Shown in pieces: positions 25,063 to 35,917 of a stretch of 36,004 bases of DNA (within the stretch, counting starts at the first letter, position 1; each line of letters opens with the position of its first letter). Location of the stretch: NCBI GenBank assembly GCA_023259635.1, contig JALRGX010000018.1, forward strand, positions 1 to 36,004, read 5' to 3'. The stretch comes from Methylotenera sp. (GTDB taxonomy: Bacteria; Pseudomonadota; Gammaproteobacteria; Burkholderiales; Methylophilaceae). The notes below the pieces were generated by a model, which was given only the letters and a program-made list of their open reading frames with translations, had not been told where the DNA came from and did not search any database. A program made the translations under genes and the position numbers.

Positions 25063-26196
25063 TCATTTCAAATAAGCCAGCACCGCTGTTGCCGCTTTTT
25101 CAGCAGTATTTTGACGTAGGCTATGGTGAATCCGGGTAAACTCTTCCTGAATCTCCACCAGTTTATCCTTATTGCCAACCAGCTCTAGTGCAGCCTCTGC
25201 TAACTTTTCCGGTGTAGCATCATCTTGCAACAGTTCAGGCACCACAAACTTTCCTGCCAATATATTGGGCAATCCGACATAAGGCTGTAATTGCATACGC
25301 TTTAACAATTGCCAGCTAAGTTTGGGCATACGGTATGTGATGATCATGGGTTTTTTTAGCAACGCAGCTTCCAGAGTCGCTGTACCGGATGCAACTATCA
25401 CTACATCAGCTGCTTCCATTGCATCGTGCGCATGCCCGAACAGTAATTCAATCGGTAACTTTTCCGGCTCATTAAAAATCACCAGTTCAAAAATCTGGCG
25501 TGTTTCACGTGTTATTAATGGCACCAGAAATTTAACATTCGGTCTTTCTGCATAGATACGCTTCGCAGTTTGTACAAATAAATCTGCATGTTGCCGCACT
25601 TCACTCTGGCGACTACCAGGCAACATTGCAATAACCAATGTCGAATTATCCAGTTTTAACGTATCCCGCGCCCCAGATACGTCAGGTTCCAAAGGTAACA
25701 TATCAGCCAAGGGATGACCTACATAACTGACCGGTATGCCTTCATTCTGATACAGAACAGGTTCAAACGGGAATAATGCAAGCATTTCTGTAACCGCATG
25801 CTTGATTTTTTTTATACGGTTTTTACGCCACGCCCAAATAGATGGGCTGACATAATGAATCGTCTTGATCCCTTTATTTTTTAATTTTTTTTCTAACCAG
25901 AAATTAAAATCAGGAGCATCTATGCCAATAAATAAATCCGGTGGATTATCCAGAAAATGATTTAATAACTGACGCCTGAGTTTCAACAATCCCCATAGGT
26001 GCTTGATCACTTCAAAGTATCCGCGTACTGATAAGCATTCGATAGGAAAAAGCGACTGTGCACCCCCCCGTATCATTTTAGGACCGGCGATGCCGATAAA
26101 CTCAATGTCTGGACGTTGTTGTTTTAGAGCCTGGATAAGATGGCTTCCAAGCAGATCGCCCGAAGCCTCGCCCGCTACAATACCAATTCTAACCAT
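25063..26196 (-). CDS. lpxB: Lipid-A-disaccharide synthase
   Basis: A full-length (377 aa) GT19 glycosyltransferase with IVAGEASGDLLGSHLI at the N-terminus, the IGIDAPDFNFWLEKKLK segment near residue 92, YVSPSIWAWRKNR near residue 116, LPGSRQSEV near residue 194 and ASGTATLEAALLKKPMI near residue 268. It joins UDP-diacylglucosamine and lipid X into the lipid A disaccharide at the inner membrane. It follows lpxA by 13 bp. Confidence 0.96.
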   Translation of the reverse strand: MVRIGIVAGEASGDLLGSHLIQALKQQRPDIEFIGIAGPKMIRGGAQSLFPIECLSVRGYFEVIKHLWGLLKLRRQLLNHFLDNPPDLFIGIDAPDFNFWLEKKLKNKGIKTIHYVSPSIWAWRKNRIKKIKHAVTEMLALFPFEPVLYQNEGIPVSYVGHPLADMLPLEPDVSGARDTLKLDNSTLVIAMLPGSRQSEVRQHADLFVQTAKRIYAERPNVKFLVPLITRETRQIFELVIFNEPEKLPIELLFGHAHDAMEAADVVIVASGTATLEAALLKKPMIITYRMPKLSWQLLKRMQLQPYVGLPNILAGKFVVPELLQDDATPEKLAEAALELVGNKDKLVEIQEEFTRIHHSLRQNTAEKAATAVLAYLK

Positions 26197-26209
26197 AGCA
26201 GTAACTATA

Positions 26210-26992
26210 CTAGCGAACTATGCCACGGGTAGAGGCATTCAAAAAGTCTGTCAGCAATGCTATTTCCGGTGCTTGTAATTGCATGGCTAATAGCTCAGAT
26301 TTCGCCTCATCCAGCGTTAAATTTTTGCGATATAAAGTTTTGTACGCACGCTTAATCTGTAAGATGCTATCTGCTGAAAAGCCGCGACGCTTCAATCCTT
26401 CGGCATTAATACCATGGGGCTTGGCATCGTAACCGGCAGCGGTAATGTATGGCGGGATATCCTTAAAAACGACTGAACCAACTGCTGTAATAACATGAGA
26501 ACCAATTTTGCAGAACTGGTGTATGAGTGTGAAACCACCCAAAATCGCATAATCGTAAACATCTACATGACCGGCCAAAGATGAATTATTTGCAAAAATA
26601 GTGTTATTACCGACTTGGCAATCATGTGCAATATGGACATAGGCCATGATCCAGTTGTCATTACCGATTTTTGTGGTGCCTTTGTCCTGAACCGTACCGC
26701 GGTTGAATGTACAGAACTCACGAATGGTGTTGTTGTCACCAATTTCCAGCAAGGTTGGCTCGTCTTTGTATTTCTTGTCCTGCGGTACCTCTCCAAGAGA
26801 AGAAAACTGAAAAATCTGATTGTTTTTACCAATAGTAGTAAATCCATTTATGGAAACATGGCTGCCAATACGCGTGCCTGCATCGATGCTGACATTTGGG
26901 CCAATAATAGAATAAGCACCTACTTCCACACTTGAATCTAACTGTGCTGATGTATCTACGATTGCGGTCGGGTGGATTTTGGCGGTCTGCAT
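26210..26992 (-). CDS. lpxA: UDP-N-acetylglucosamine O-acyltransferase
   Basis: A 260-residue left-handed beta-helix protein made of hexapeptide repeats ([IVL]-G-x-x). [26 protein letters not shown] starts the helix, and the catalytic histidine lies in [12 protein letters not shown] (~125). It performs the first acylation of lipid A synthesis with hydroxyacyl-ACP. The order fabZ-lpxA-lpxB is canonical. Confidence 0.96.
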   Translation of the reverse strand: MQTAKIHPTAIVDTSAQLDSSVEVGAYSIIGPNVSIDAGTRIGSHVSINGFTTIGKNNQIFQFSSLGEVPQDKKYKDEPTLLEIGDNNTIREFCTFNRGTVQDKGTTKIGNDNWIMAYVHIAHDCQVGNNTIFANNSSLAGHVDVYDYAILGGFTLIHQFCKIGSHVITAVGSVVFKDIPPYITAAGYDAKPHGINAEGLKRRGFSADSILQIKRAYKTLYRKNLTLDEAKSELLAMQLQAPEIALLTDFLNASTRGIVR

Positions 26993-27042
26993 TATTGCTT
27001 CACTTAATTTTCATTTACTATTATTACTAACCTGAAAGCCAG

Positions 27043-27510
27043 TTATTTTTCAATAGCCTTTAATATACACATCATTTGTGCTTCAGCGACAACAGAGCCA
27101 TCAACAGTAGCAACACCTGAATATTTCCAGATTCCTTTCAGGATACGGTCAATTTTCACATTGAGTACGATTTGATCGCCGGGAGAAACAGGTTTTTTAA
27201 AGCGGGCGCTATCAATACCCGCAAAGTAATAAACTGAGTCATCACTAGGTTTGGTATCCATTGTTTTAAATGACAGGATGGCTGCAGCCTGGGCCATTGC
27301 CTCAACAATTAATACCCCTGGCATGACTGGATGATATGGGAAATGACCTGGGAAATAAGGTTCATTAACGCTAACATTCTTAATTGCAACAATCTCTTTA
27401 CCTAATTCCAAAGACACTACACGATCAACCAGTACAAATGGATAACGATGCGGTAAATGTTCCAGAATTTCATGTATATCCATGCCGGTAGTGTCTACTG
27501 TATTTGTCAT
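27043..27510 (-). CDS. fabZ: 3-hydroxyacyl-ACP dehydratase
   Basis: A single hot-dog fold of 155 residues. The catalytic histidine is in [13 protein letters not shown] (H21) and the catalytic glutamate is in [16 protein letters not shown] near residue 68. It dehydrates hydroxyacyl-ACP and competes with LpxA and LpxD for the same pool, which explains its place between lpxD and lpxA. The start ATG 27510 gives a slightly long N-terminus; ATG 27483 (MDIHEIL) is an alternative. Confidence 0.95.
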   Translation of the reverse strand: MTNTVDTTGMDIHEILEHLPHRYPFVLVDRVVSLELGKEIVAIKNVSVNEPYFPGHFPYHPVMPGVLIVEAMAQAAAILSFKTMDTKPSDDSVYYFAGIDSARFKKPVSPGDQIVLNVKIDRILKGIWKYSGVATVDGSVVAEAQMMCILKAIEK

Positions 27511-27563
27511 GATAATTTCAACCTGCTCTTAAATATGTGATTTATTAGTTTTTTTTAAAAAAA

Positions 27564-28601
27564 TTATGATCGAGACTTTAATAATGCAATCTCTTTTTCC
27601 AACTGCTTAATTCTATCTGCGTAATCATCTAGATGACGGATTTTTGCAGCAGTATTAAGCCATGCCTTATGTGATTGGAAGGGCATTAAGGCTGTATAAG
27701 TATCTGCAGCGGTAAGAGAGCGTGTAATCATACTGCCTGGTGAAATTGTGACGTTATCCGCAATTTCCAAATGCCCTAATACCATGGCTGCACCACCAAT
27801 TTTACAATGCCTGCCAATACGGGCACTACCAGCAATACCAACACATCCTGCAATTACTGTATGTGCGCCTATGATACAGTTATGGCCGATTTGGATCAGA
27901 TTATCAAGCTTAACACCTTCCTCAACTATCGTATCATCCAGTGCACCACGGTCTATCGTCGTATTGGCACCAACATCTACATAATCTTGCAAAATTGTGC
28001 GACCTACCTGTGGAATTTTAATCCACCGCCCATTTTCTTCAGCGTAGCCAAAACCGTCCGACCCGATAATAGCACCAGAAAATATATGGCAGTTCTTACC
28101 TATTTCACAATGGTGTTTGACCGTAACAGCCGGTTCCAGACGGGTCTTATCTGCGATAAAAACATCATTTTCTATGATGCAGCCGCTTCCTATGACTACA
28201 TTTTCCCCCAAAACAACATTTTCGCCGATTACTACCAACTCTCCAATACTGCATGTTACGGGGATTTTAGCAGAGGCTGCTACTACGGCTGTAGATGCAA
28301 TACCAGCAATGGGAATAGATACCGGATTTAAGAACGCTGAGACTTTAGCAAAATAAGCATAAGGATTATCGACGATAATCCTTGGGCCAGCAGTTAAGTC
28401 GGCATGTTCTTGTTTTAGTATAAAAGCAGTTGCTTTACTTGTAGCAACTGCCCCTTGATATTTAGAGTCGCTAACAAAGCTGATATCACCTGCTTTGGCA
28501 TTAGCTAGCGACGATACTCGCCGAATTAATGTACTGCCATCTCCAACAACGAGCCCGCCTAATGCTTTGACAATCTCATCAAGTGAGTATTGATTACTCA
28601 T
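27564..28601 (-). CDS. lpxD: UDP-3-O-acylglucosamine N-acyltransferase
   Basis: The 345-residue protein has an N-terminal uridine-binding domain (~1-100), a long left-handed beta-helix of hexapeptide repeats (~105-300) with the catalytic histidine in LIQIGHNCIIGAH (~240), and a C-terminal helix (YADRIKQLEKEIALLK). It adds the second hydroxyacyl chain in lipid A synthesis. It lies 37 bp downstream of skp. Confidence 0.96.
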   Translation of the reverse strand: MSNQYSLDEIVKALGGLVVGDGSTLIRRVSSLANAKAGDISFVSDSKYQGAVATSKATAFILKQEHADLTAGPRIIVDNPYAYFAKVSAFLNPVSIPIAGIASTAVVAASAKIPVTCSIGELVVIGENVVLGENVVIGSGCIIENDVFIADKTRLEPAVTVKHHCEIGKNCHIFSGAIIGSDGFGYAEENGRWIKIPQVGRTILQDYVDVGANTTIDRGALDDTIVEEGVKLDNLIQIGHNCIIGAHTVIAGCVGIAGSARIGRHCKIGGAAMVLGHLEIADNVTISPGSMITRSLTAADTYTALMPFQSHKAWLNTAAKIRHLDDYADRIKQLEKEIALLKSRS

Positions 28602-28638
28602 TTATATAAACGCACTTCAATCTGAACTTGCTTCCCAA

Positions 28639-29142
28639 CTATCTTTTACCTAGCGACTTTAATACTTTGTCAGTAATATCAATCTTTTTACTTGCATATG
28701 CTACACCACTGTAAACAACCAGGTCATATCCTTCCGCTTCAGAAACAGATTGCACAGCCTTGTTTACCCGATCTTGCAAAGCGCCCAGCTCTTCGTTTTT
28801 ACGTAAATTGATATCTTCTCTCAGCTCTCTCTGTTTGCGTTGAAATTCAATTTTAATATTTTGAACATCACGCTCCTTATTACGTCGCTCAGATTCAGAA
28901 ATAGTTAGCCCATCCTTATCCAAGGAAGCTTCAAGATCTTTAATCTGTTTAGCCATACGATCCAGCTCTTGAGAACGGGGGCCAAATTCACGTTCAAGCT
29001 TCTTACCACTTTCAGCTGTTTGCGGGGCCTCTTGCAGAATTTTATCAACCTGGACGTAGCCCACTTTCAGTTCTGCAGATTGCACATTGACAGCAAACGT
29101 TACCAAGCTAGCCATTACTAAACTTTTTATAATTTTATCCAA
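28639..29142 (-). CDS. skp: Periplasmic chaperone Skp/OmpH
   Basis: A 167-residue protein with a signal peptide (IIKSLVMASLVTFAVNVQSA) followed by ELKVGYVQVDKILQEAPQT and a long charged coiled coil (~45-130), closing with the beta-strand DLVVYSGVAYASKKIDITDKVLK. It holds unfolded outer-membrane proteins in the periplasm for BamA. The start is TTG 29142, supported by AGGAG 7 nt upstream; the first ATG (ten residues in) would cut the signal peptide and has no ribosome binding site. Confidence 0.93.
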   Translation of the reverse strand: MDKIIKSLVMASLVTFAVNVQSAELKVGYVQVDKILQEAPQTAESGKKLEREFGPRSQELDRMAKQIKDLEASLDKDGLTISESERRNKERDVQNIKIEFQRKQRELREDINLRKNEELGALQDRVNKAVQSVSEAEGYDLVVYSGVAYASKKIDITDKVLKSLGKR

Positions 29143-29238
29143 TTAAATTCTCCTAAAACCTACACTTCTACATTAGCTATATTATGCCACAAGCCATATA
29201 AAATAGCTGACCACAAGCCACTGCGGCCTTTATTTAAA

Positions 29239-31569
29239 TCAGAATTGCTGCCCCATCTGGAATTGTATAGTCTGTGTTTGATCATCAGGGCTGCTATTAA
29301 ATGCCTTGGCATAAACCACCTTTAAAGGGCCGAACGGTGAAATCCAGCTTGCACCGATACCTGCTGAATATCTAAGATCTCCCAAGCTATAAGATTCGCT
29401 GACACCAAATACGTTGCCGGCATCTATAAAAGCGCTCATTTTAAATTGGTTTGAATCTTTCAAGCCGGGAATAGGGAAAAATAACTCCGCATTGCCAAGT
29501 AAGCGTTTTGTACCGCCTACTGAATATTGAGTTTTTGTAGCGCTATCTATATCTTTTGGACCAAGAGTGCCGTTCTGATATCCACGAACGGAACCAACGC
29601 CCCCCATATAGTAATTTTTAAAGAATGGATACTTTGCACTACCATAAGCATCGGCATAACCTATCTCGCCATTCAGCATAAATGTGTAGCCTTTGAATAC
29701 CTCTTTATACCAGGCCTGCTTGTATTCAAGCTTATAGTACTGCAAGTCTAATACCGGCAACGAAACTTCTGCAGTCAAACGCTGCAGCACGCCTTTTGAG
29801 GGGAAGAAAACTGTATCTCTTGAGTCATGTGACCATCCGGCAGAGAGCACCACAGAGTTACTAGTGCAACTGCTACTAACTCCGCCGCAATAATCAATGT
29901 ATCGTTGAGGGCTATCGCTATTTAAATCAATACTAGTAAGATCACCTGCAATACCAAAACTAATGCCGTCGCGCTCATTTAATGGAATGCCAAAACGCAA
30001 ACCTGCACCATAGGATGAGGAGTTGTAGGAACCAACATTATTTAGCGAACCTGTATTTACATCCCTGCGATATAAATCTATACCTCGACTTACGCCATCT
30101 GGAGTAAAGTAAGGATCGGTATATGATAAAGAATAAGTTGTGTTGACTTTACCAGTATTAATCTGGGCGCTAACACGGTTACCCGTACCCAGGAAATTAT
30201 TCTGGTTTACAGTAACGCCAAAGACAACACCTTGGTTACTTGATAAGCCAGCACCAAACTGTACACTGCCTGTAGATTTCTCAACCACACTGATATTCAA
30301 ATCAACCTGGTCTGAAGTACCGGGGACAGCAGGCGTTTCAATATTCACGTCTGAGAAGTAATCGGTACGCCTAACTCGCTCTTTTGAGCGATTGATTTTG
30401 TCTGAAGCATACCAGGCAGATTCCAGTTGCCGAACTTCACGGCGAATTACTTCATCACGTGTACGCGTATTGCCTGCAATGTTGATGCGGCGCACGTAGA
30501 CGCGCTTGCCTGGGTCAACAAAAAAGGTAAAAGCCGCGGTATGCTCTTCTTTATTAAGCTCTGGTACGGGATTGACGTTTGCAAAAGCGTAACCGTCATT
30601 ACTGAGCCGGTCACTAATGGCCTTGCTGGTTTGTGTCACATTTTCTCGGCTGAAAGTATCGCCAGCCTGAACTTGCAGCAACTGGCGCAATTCATCTTCG
30701 GGCACCAATGTTTCACCGGCTAATTTCACTTCGGAAATCGTATATTTCTCACCCTCTGTAATATTGATGGTAATGTAAATATCTTTTTTATCTGGCGTTA
30801 TTGATACCTGGGTCGAGTCGATATTAAACTCAAGATAACCTTTGTTCATATAAAAAGAACGCAGCGTTTCCAAATCGGCATTGAGCTTCTGTTTTGAATA
30901 CTGATCGTCTTTATTCCACCAACTCATCCAGTTAGGTGTGGTCAATAAAAATTCCGCACGTAGATCATCAGTAGTGTAAGCCTGATTACCGACAATATTG
31001 ATGTCACGTATTTTGGAAACCACGCCCTCTTCAATATCAAAACGAACGGCTACACGATTACGCTCCAGAGGTGACACTATTGCTTTAACTGTTGCACCAT
31101 ATTTACCTTGAGATAAATACTGGCGTTTAATTTCTTGCTCCGCTCGGTCTAATTGAGACTTATCGAAAATCTGACCTTCTGAGATGCCAATCTGCTTCAG
31201 ACCCTCTTTCATTTTATCGGTCGGGAATGATTTGTTACCGCTAAAATCAATCTGGGCAATAGCAGAACGCTCTTGCACGGTAACAATCAGCACATTATCT
31301 TCGGCCTCAATTCGAACATCTTTAAAAAAACCAGTGCCATAAAGAGATTTAATTGCCTGGGATGCCAAATCGTCATCCATAGTCTCACCGACTTTTACCG
31401 GCAGGTAACTAAAAACTGTACCGGCTTCTGTTCGCTGAATCCCTTCGACTCGAATATCTTTCACCACGAATGGTTCGAGTGCTGCGGCAGAGCTTGCATA
31501 TAAGCCCGAAACCAGCAGCAAAATAGACTTGAGTTTAATATTTTTGTGCTTCAAGTTTTGAATAGCCAT
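29239..31569 (-). CDS. bamA: Outer membrane protein assembly factor BamA
   Basis: The 776-residue protein has a signal peptide ([20 protein letters not shown]), five POTRA domains (roughly residues 33-430: [15 protein letters not shown], then [37 protein letters not shown] and [25 protein letters not shown]) and a C-terminal 16-strand barrel (~430-776) with the lid motif VRGYQNG near residue 657. It ends in aromatic QF, the usual barrel-targeting signature. It inserts beta-barrel proteins into the outer membrane. Four bases separate it from rseP. Confidence 0.97.
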   Translation of the reverse strand: MAIQNLKHKNIKLKSILLLVSGLYASSAAALEPFVVKDIRVEGIQRTEAGTVFSYLPVKVGETMDDDLASQAIKSLYGTGFFKDVRIEAEDNVLIVTVQERSAIAQIDFSGNKSFPTDKMKEGLKQIGISEGQIFDKSQLDRAEQEIKRQYLSQGKYGATVKAIVSPLERNRVAVRFDIEEGVVSKIRDINIVGNQAYTTDDLRAEFLLTTPNWMSWWNKDDQYSKQKLNADLETLRSFYMNKGYLEFNIDSTQVSITPDKKDIYITINITEGEKYTISEVKLAGETLVPEDELRQLLQVQAGDTFSRENVTQTSKAISDRLSNDGYAFANVNPVPELNKEEHTAAFTFFVDPGKRVYVRRINIAGNTRTRDEVIRREVRQLESAWYASDKINRSKERVRRTDYFSDVNIETPAVPGTSDQVDLNISVVEKSTGSVQFGAGLSSNQGVVFGVTVNQNNFLGTGNRVSAQINTGKVNTTYSLSYTDPYFTPDGVSRGIDLYRRDVNTGSLNNVGSYNSSSYGAGLRFGIPLNERDGISFGIAGDLTSIDLNSDSPQRYIDYCGGVSSSCTSNSVVLSAGWSHDSRDTVFFPSKGVLQRLTAEVSLPVLDLQYYKLEYKQAWYKEVFKGYTFMLNGEIGYADAYGSAKYPFFKNYYMGGVGSVRGYQNGTLGPKDIDSATKTQYSVGGTKRLLGNAELFFPIPGLKDSNQFKMSAFIDAGNVFGVSESYSLGDLRYSAGIGASWISPFGPLKVVYAKAFNSSPDDQTQTIQFQMGQQF

Positions 31570-31573
31570 TAAA

Positions 31574-32941
31574 TTAGCCTGTTATCAATCTGTTCATATC
31601 ATTATATAGCGCTAAAACCATCATCCAGCCAAGAATAAAAAATCCTATCCTTTGCCCTGTATTTATTACCGCTTCCGATACAGGTTTCCCTGTAAAAAAT
31701 TCAATCATATAATACATGAAATGTCCGCCATCTAGTATCGGTATTGGCAATAGATTTAATATACCGATACTAATACTTACAAGCGCTAAAAAGCCAATAA
31801 AAGCCTTTAATCCCATATTGGCGCTTTGCCCTGCATAGCTGGCAATCGTCACAGGACCACTCATCCCTTTCCATGACACATTACCCAGCAACATATTACC
31901 CAGCATTTTCAAACTAAAAATAGCTGTCTCCCAGGTTTTCCCTACACTTTTTACAAGCGCTTCTGCTAAAGAAAAGTGCTGGGTAATTAAATATTGATCC
32001 AGCTGCGCTTGTTCAACTTTATATCCAGCGCCTATTCGGCCAATGACTTTACCTTTTTCGTTAACCTCGTCGGGAATAATCTCCAAGCGCAGCTCATCAG
32101 CATCACGCTGAATCAGCATCTCTATTTTTTTTGCCGGATACAGCTTTATTTCATGAACAAATGCCTCCCAATCAACGATTCCTTTGTTATTTATCGCCAG
32201 AACCAAATCGCCGACTTTTAAACCAGCTGAATCTGCAGGGCTACCTTTAATGATTTCCCCAATGCGAGCCGGCACTTTGAGTTGGTATGCAGTTAAACCT
32301 AAAACATCCAGAACATCAATATTTGCATCATCATAATTAAGATTAGAAATAGTCATGTGATAAACATGAACTTCATTATTACTATCAATCACCTGAATTT
32401 CAACACTACTGCTTTTCAATGACTCATTTAACAAAAGCCAGCGAACATCCTGCCAGGTTGCAACGTCTTTACCATTAATCTTCTGAATCATATCTCCCGA
32501 TTGGATCTGGCTAACAGCAGCCGGGCTGTTATCTATAACACTCCCTATAATAGGTTTAATACCGATGACGTCCGTCATGAATAATGCCCAATACAAAATA
32601 ATTGCAAGCAATAAATTGGCGAATGGCCCGGCAAGCACAATTGCCATTCTCTTGATAACGCTCTGTTGATTAAGAGCTCGTGACTTGTCCTGATCAGCCA
32701 GGCTTCCCTCTTCAGAAAATGGCTCTTCCCCCAACATTTTGACATAGCCACCTAGAGGGATTGCAGCAATAACAAACTCCGTCTGGTCACGACCTATCTT
32801 TTTACTCCAGAGGGGGTTCCCAAAACCAACAGAAAATTTAAGCACCTTGACGCCGCACCATTTGGCCACTTGGAAATGACCATACTCATGAACTGTGACC
32901 AGAATGCCTAGTGTTAGAATAAAAGCGAGAATAGTTAACAT
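31574..32941 (-). CDS. rseP: Site-2 protease RseP
   Basis: An inner-membrane zinc metalloprotease of 455 residues from ATG 32941; the TTG two codons upstream is less likely. The first transmembrane helix carries the HExxH motif (VTVHEYGHF). Two periplasmic PDZ-like regions follow ([18 protein letters not shown] ~126-143, [18 protein letters not shown] ~225-242), and the C-terminal membrane part carries [12 protein letters not shown]. It cleaves the anti-sigma factor in the envelope stress response, fitting its place beside bamA and skp. Confidence 0.95.
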   Translation of the reverse strand: MLTILAFILTLGILVTVHEYGHFQVAKWCGVKVLKFSVGFGNPLWSKKIGRDQTEFVIAAIPLGGYVKMLGEEPFSEEGSLADQDKSRALNQQSVIKRMAIVLAGPFANLLLAIILYWALFMTDVIGIKPIIGSVIDNSPAAVSQIQSGDMIQKINGKDVATWQDVRWLLLNESLKSSSVEIQVIDSNNEVHVYHMTISNLNYDDANIDVLDVLGLTAYQLKVPARIGEIIKGSPADSAGLKVGDLVLAINNKGIVDWEAFVHEIKLYPAKKIEMLIQRDADELRLEIIPDEVNEKGKVIGRIGAGYKVEQAQLDQYLITQHFSLAEALVKSVGKTWETAIFSLKMLGNMLLGNVSWKGMSGPVTIASYAGQSANMGLKAFIGFLALVSISIGILNLLPIPILDGGHFMYYMIEFFTGKPVSEAVINTGQRIGFFILGWMMVLALYNDMNRLITG

Positions 32942-32974
32942 AAACAATAGTCACTATTAATCAAAACATGAGAT

Positions 32975-34210
32975 TTATGCATGATTTTTAAGCCATATAT
33001 TAGCCGCGCGCCTTGCCTCTGCATCCACTTCAGCAAGCTGCGCAATTGAAGCAACATCTTCAATGCCAGAGGTTGTTAACACTGACTCTATCATTATAGG
33101 AATATCCATAAAACCAATTCGTTCTGCCAAGAATGCTTCAACCGCGATTTCATTTACAGCATTCAGAATGGCAGGGGCGGTCCCACCAGCTTTAAGCGCG
33201 TCATACGCTAAGCGTAAACATGGAAACCGCGAAAAGTCCGGTGCACTGAAATCCAAACGGCCAATTTTTATCAGATCCAGACTGCTTACACCGCTTTCCA
33301 AGCGATTCGGAAAACCCAAACCATAAGCAATAGGTGTACGCATATCCGGATTACCCAATTGCGCCAGTACGCTGCCATCACTGTATTCAACCATAGAATG
33401 AATGACGCTTTGCGGATGCACCACTACATCAATCTGGTCAGCAGAAGCATTAAACAGCCAGTGCGCCTCTATTACTTCAAGCCCTTTATTCATCATTGTT
33501 GCTGAATCAATTGTAATCTTAGGCCCCATCACCCAGTTTGGATGATTTAATGCCTGTTCAGGCGTCACGGCGCGCATATCATCCAGACTGGCATTTCGGA
33601 ACGGACCTCCCGATGCAGTCAGTAACACGCGTTTAATACCCATATCCACCAAGTTTTTTGCACGCTGACGCGGCATCACCTGAAAAATGGCATTATGTTC
33701 ACTATCTATAGGTAACAGCGTTGCTCCACCTTCTTCTACAGCACGCATAAACAGACTGCCAGCCATCACCAGCGTTTCTTTATTGGCAAGCAATATTCGC
33801 TTTCCTGATCTAGCAGCGGCCATTGCTGGATGTAAACCCGCAGCGCCTACAATAGCAGCCATTACGGTATCGACTTCAATATGCCCGGCAATTTCTGCCA
33901 AGGCCTGTTCACCGTGCAGCACTATAGTGCTTGCATTAACTGCTTTCAGCGCCGCATGCAGAGCTAAAGCTGCCTGTTCCTGCAACATAACAGCATATTT
34001 TGGCGTGTATTGCTGACACAAACTGATCATGCTTTTGACATTGTTATTTGCTGTTAATGCAAATACATTAAAGCGCTCCGGATGCTGCGATATAACATCC
34101 AGAGTTTGTATACCAATGGTACCGGTGGCTCCCAGGATTGCTACATTCTGAACAGTTTCAAAAGCCAGATTGGACATTACAGGTTTACTATCTATCAATG
34201 TGTGATCCAT
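32975..34210 (-). CDS. dxr: 1-deoxy-D-xylulose 5-phosphate reductoisomerase
   Basis: The second enzyme of the MEP isoprenoid pathway. The 411-residue protein shows NADPH-binding VAILGATGTIGIQTLDVI near residue 29, LLANKETLVMAG near residue 137, the metal/substrate LPIDSEHNAIFQ near residue 165, and WVMGPKITIDSATMMNKGLEVIEAHWLF near residue 225. The N-terminus is about 12 residues longer than usual; ATG 34177 (MSNLAFE) is an alternative start. Products feed UppS two genes upstream. Confidence 0.95.
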   Translation of the reverse strand: MDHTLIDSKPVMSNLAFETVQNVAILGATGTIGIQTLDVISQHPERFNVFALTANNNVKSMISLCQQYTPKYAVMLQEQAALALHAALKAVNASTIVLHGEQALAEIAGHIEVDTVMAAIVGAAGLHPAMAAARSGKRILLANKETLVMAGSLFMRAVEEGGATLLPIDSEHNAIFQVMPRQRAKNLVDMGIKRVLLTASGGPFRNASLDDMRAVTPEQALNHPNWVMGPKITIDSATMMNKGLEVIEAHWLFNASADQIDVVVHPQSVIHSMVEYSDGSVLAQLGNPDMRTPIAYGLGFPNRLESGVSSLDLIKIGRLDFSAPDFSRFPCLRLAYDALKAGGTAPAILNAVNEIAVEAFLAERIGFMDIPIMIESVLTTSGIEDVASIAQLAEVDAEARRAANIWLKNHA

Positions 34211-34215
34211 GCCGA

Positions 34216-35028
34216 CTAAAATCCGATTAAAAGTTGGAGGTAGATAAAAAACAATACGATAGGTAACGTTGGAATAAACCCATCGATTCTATCCAGCACA
34301 CCTCCATGCCCCGGTAACAACTGGCCACTATCCTTTAAATCAGCTTTTCGTTTCAAAAGCGACTCAACCAAGTCCCCCATAATACTCATCACTACAAGTA
34401 ACCATAGAAAAACAATTAACCATAGGCTGAAATTCTTATAGTAACAAAGCGCAATTCCATAAACAGTAACAGCAGCCAATGCCCCCCAAACACCCTCCCA
34501 GGTTTTACCGGGGCTAATTTCAGGCGCCAGCTTGTGTCGACCGAACTTTTTACCGGAAAAATAAGCAGCGCTATCCGCAATACTTACCGTAGCAACCACC
34601 CCTAATAACAATAAAGGATTAATAGCATGCAATCCAACCGAACCAGCCCAAGTGGCAAGGATCAGGAACACCCCCAAAACACTCATCACCAAGGTATTGG
34701 TGCAGGTTTTTCTGGTAATTAACCAAAGCGGTGCAATTACAACCCAGAACAGGCTGGCTATCCCTAGCAATGCCAATATGGTATAGCTTTGATACTGCGA
34801 AAATGGCGTTACGTGCATGTAAGCAATAAACAATCCGAAAAACAAAGCTGCGGCAAGAATGAAAATTCGCTGATTTTTTTTCAGCCCAATCAAATTTGAC
34901 CATTCTGCAGTAGCCAGTAAAACAACACCTAAAGTTATCAATGCCCAAATTTGGGTTGTAGCAGAAAACACAACGATTAATAAGCCTAGTAACAAGGCCG
35001 CAGCGGTAAAAATACGAGTTTTAAGCAT
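34216..35028 (-). CDS. cdsA: Phosphatidate cytidylyltransferase
   Basis: A polytopic membrane protein of 270 residues with about eight hydrophobic helices. The CDS signature lies in the C-terminal half: SIADSAAYFSGKKFGRHKLAPEISPGKTWEG near residue 150 and LKDSGQLLPGHGGVLDRIDG near residue 235. It makes CDP-diacylglycerol, the branch point of phospholipid synthesis. No Shine-Dalgarno is visible before ATG 35028. Confidence 0.95.
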   Translation of the reverse strand: MLKTRIFTAAALLLGLLIVVFSATTQIWALITLGVVLLATAEWSNLIGLKKNQRIFILAAALFFGLFIAYMHVTPFSQYQSYTILALLGIASLFWVVIAPLWLITRKTCTNTLVMSVLGVFLILATWAGSVGLHAINPLLLLGVVATVSIADSAAYFSGKKFGRHKLAPEISPGKTWEGVWGALAAVTVYGIALCYYKNFSLWLIVFLWLLVVMSIMGDLVESLLKRKADLKDSGQLLPGHGGVLDRIDGFIPTLPIVLFFIYLQLLIGF

Positions 35029-35085
35029 AATTGAGGGGGAGTGTTAACCTTAATAAAAATAGAACAGATAATTTATTTACAAGGC

Positions 35086-35844
35086 CTATGGCTTAGGCTT
35101 TTGCAATTGCTCACTTGTTCTGCCAAAACGACGTTCACGTTTCCCATAAGATTCAATCGCGAGATTGAAAGCATCCTCATCGAAATCAGGCCATAGCGTG
35201 TCGGTGAAATATAGTTCCGTGTATGCGAGCTGCCAAAGTAAAAAATTACTGATACGCATCTCGCCTCCGGTACGGATAAACAAATCAGGCTCTGGCGCGT
35301 AATTCATTGACAAGTAAGGTAGCAGATTTTCTTCCCGATAATGCCCAGTTAATTCTGGCTGATTAATTTGCATTTTATTGACGGCCTGTAATATATCCCA
35401 ACGGCCGCCATAATTTGCCGCAATCGTCAGTATCAGACCAGTATTATTAGCCGTTAAACTTTCTGAAGCCTCGATTTGCGCAACCAGCTTGACGTCAAAC
35501 CGGCTACGATCACCTATCATCACCAGTTTGATATTGTTCTGATGCAATTTAACAACTTCTCGTTCGAGTGCATCAATGAACAAGCTCATCAGAAACGACA
35601 CCTCTTCAGCAGGGCGACGCCAGTTTTCACTGCTAAACGCAAACAAAGTTAAAAACTTGACATCAAGTCTCACGCATTGCTTGACCAACTCCCGCACGGT
35701 ATCTACGCCGCGTTTATGTCCGGCAATCCTGGGCAAAAAACGCTTGCGTGCCCAGCGCCCGTTACCGTCCATAATCACAGCGATGTGCTTAGGAACAGCG
35801 GAAACTTCAGGAACGCGCTGTGTTGCACTTGAGAATAAAGCCAA
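35086..35844 (-). CDS. uppS: Undecaprenyl diphosphate synthase
   Basis: The 252-residue cis-prenyltransferase carries [15 protein letters not shown] (catalytic Asp26), [27 protein letters not shown] near residue 70 and [28 protein letters not shown] near residue 190. It makes the C55 lipid carrier for peptidoglycan and O-antigen. The start is TTG 35844 with GGAG 6 nt upstream, and that ribosome binding site lies inside an imperfect hairpin. Confidence 0.94.
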   Translation of the reverse strand: MALFSSATQRVPEVSAVPKHIAVIMDGNGRWARKRFLPRIAGHKRGVDTVRELVKQCVRLDVKFLTLFAFSSENWRRPAEEVSFLMSLFIDALEREVVKLHQNNIKLVMIGDRSRFDVKLVAQIEASESLTANNTGLILTIAANYGGRWDILQAVNKMQINQPELTGHYREENLLPYLSMNYAPEPDLFIRTGGEMRISNFLLWQLAYTELYFTDTLWPDFDEDAFNLAIESYGKRERRFGRTSEQLQKPKP

Positions 35845-35845
35845 T

Positions 35846-35878
35846 CAATACTCCATATCTTGATATGTTGAAGTATTG
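35846..35878 (-). promoter_or_regulatory. Imperfect hairpin covering the uppS ribosome binding site
   Basis: CAATACT (35846-35852) pairs with AGTATTG (35872-35878), and CATATC (35854-35859) pairs with GATATG (35862-35867). In the minus-strand message the GGAG before the uppS TTG falls within or beside these stems. Confidence 0.4.
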
Positions 35879-35917
35879 GATGAATAACGAATCATCACTT
35901 TCAAAACAGCACCCTAC

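Noticed and set aside
29187-29220. Direct repeat CCACAAGCCA between skp and bamA
   Set aside because: Only two 10-bp copies in a short spacer with no link to a promoter or element; may be chance.
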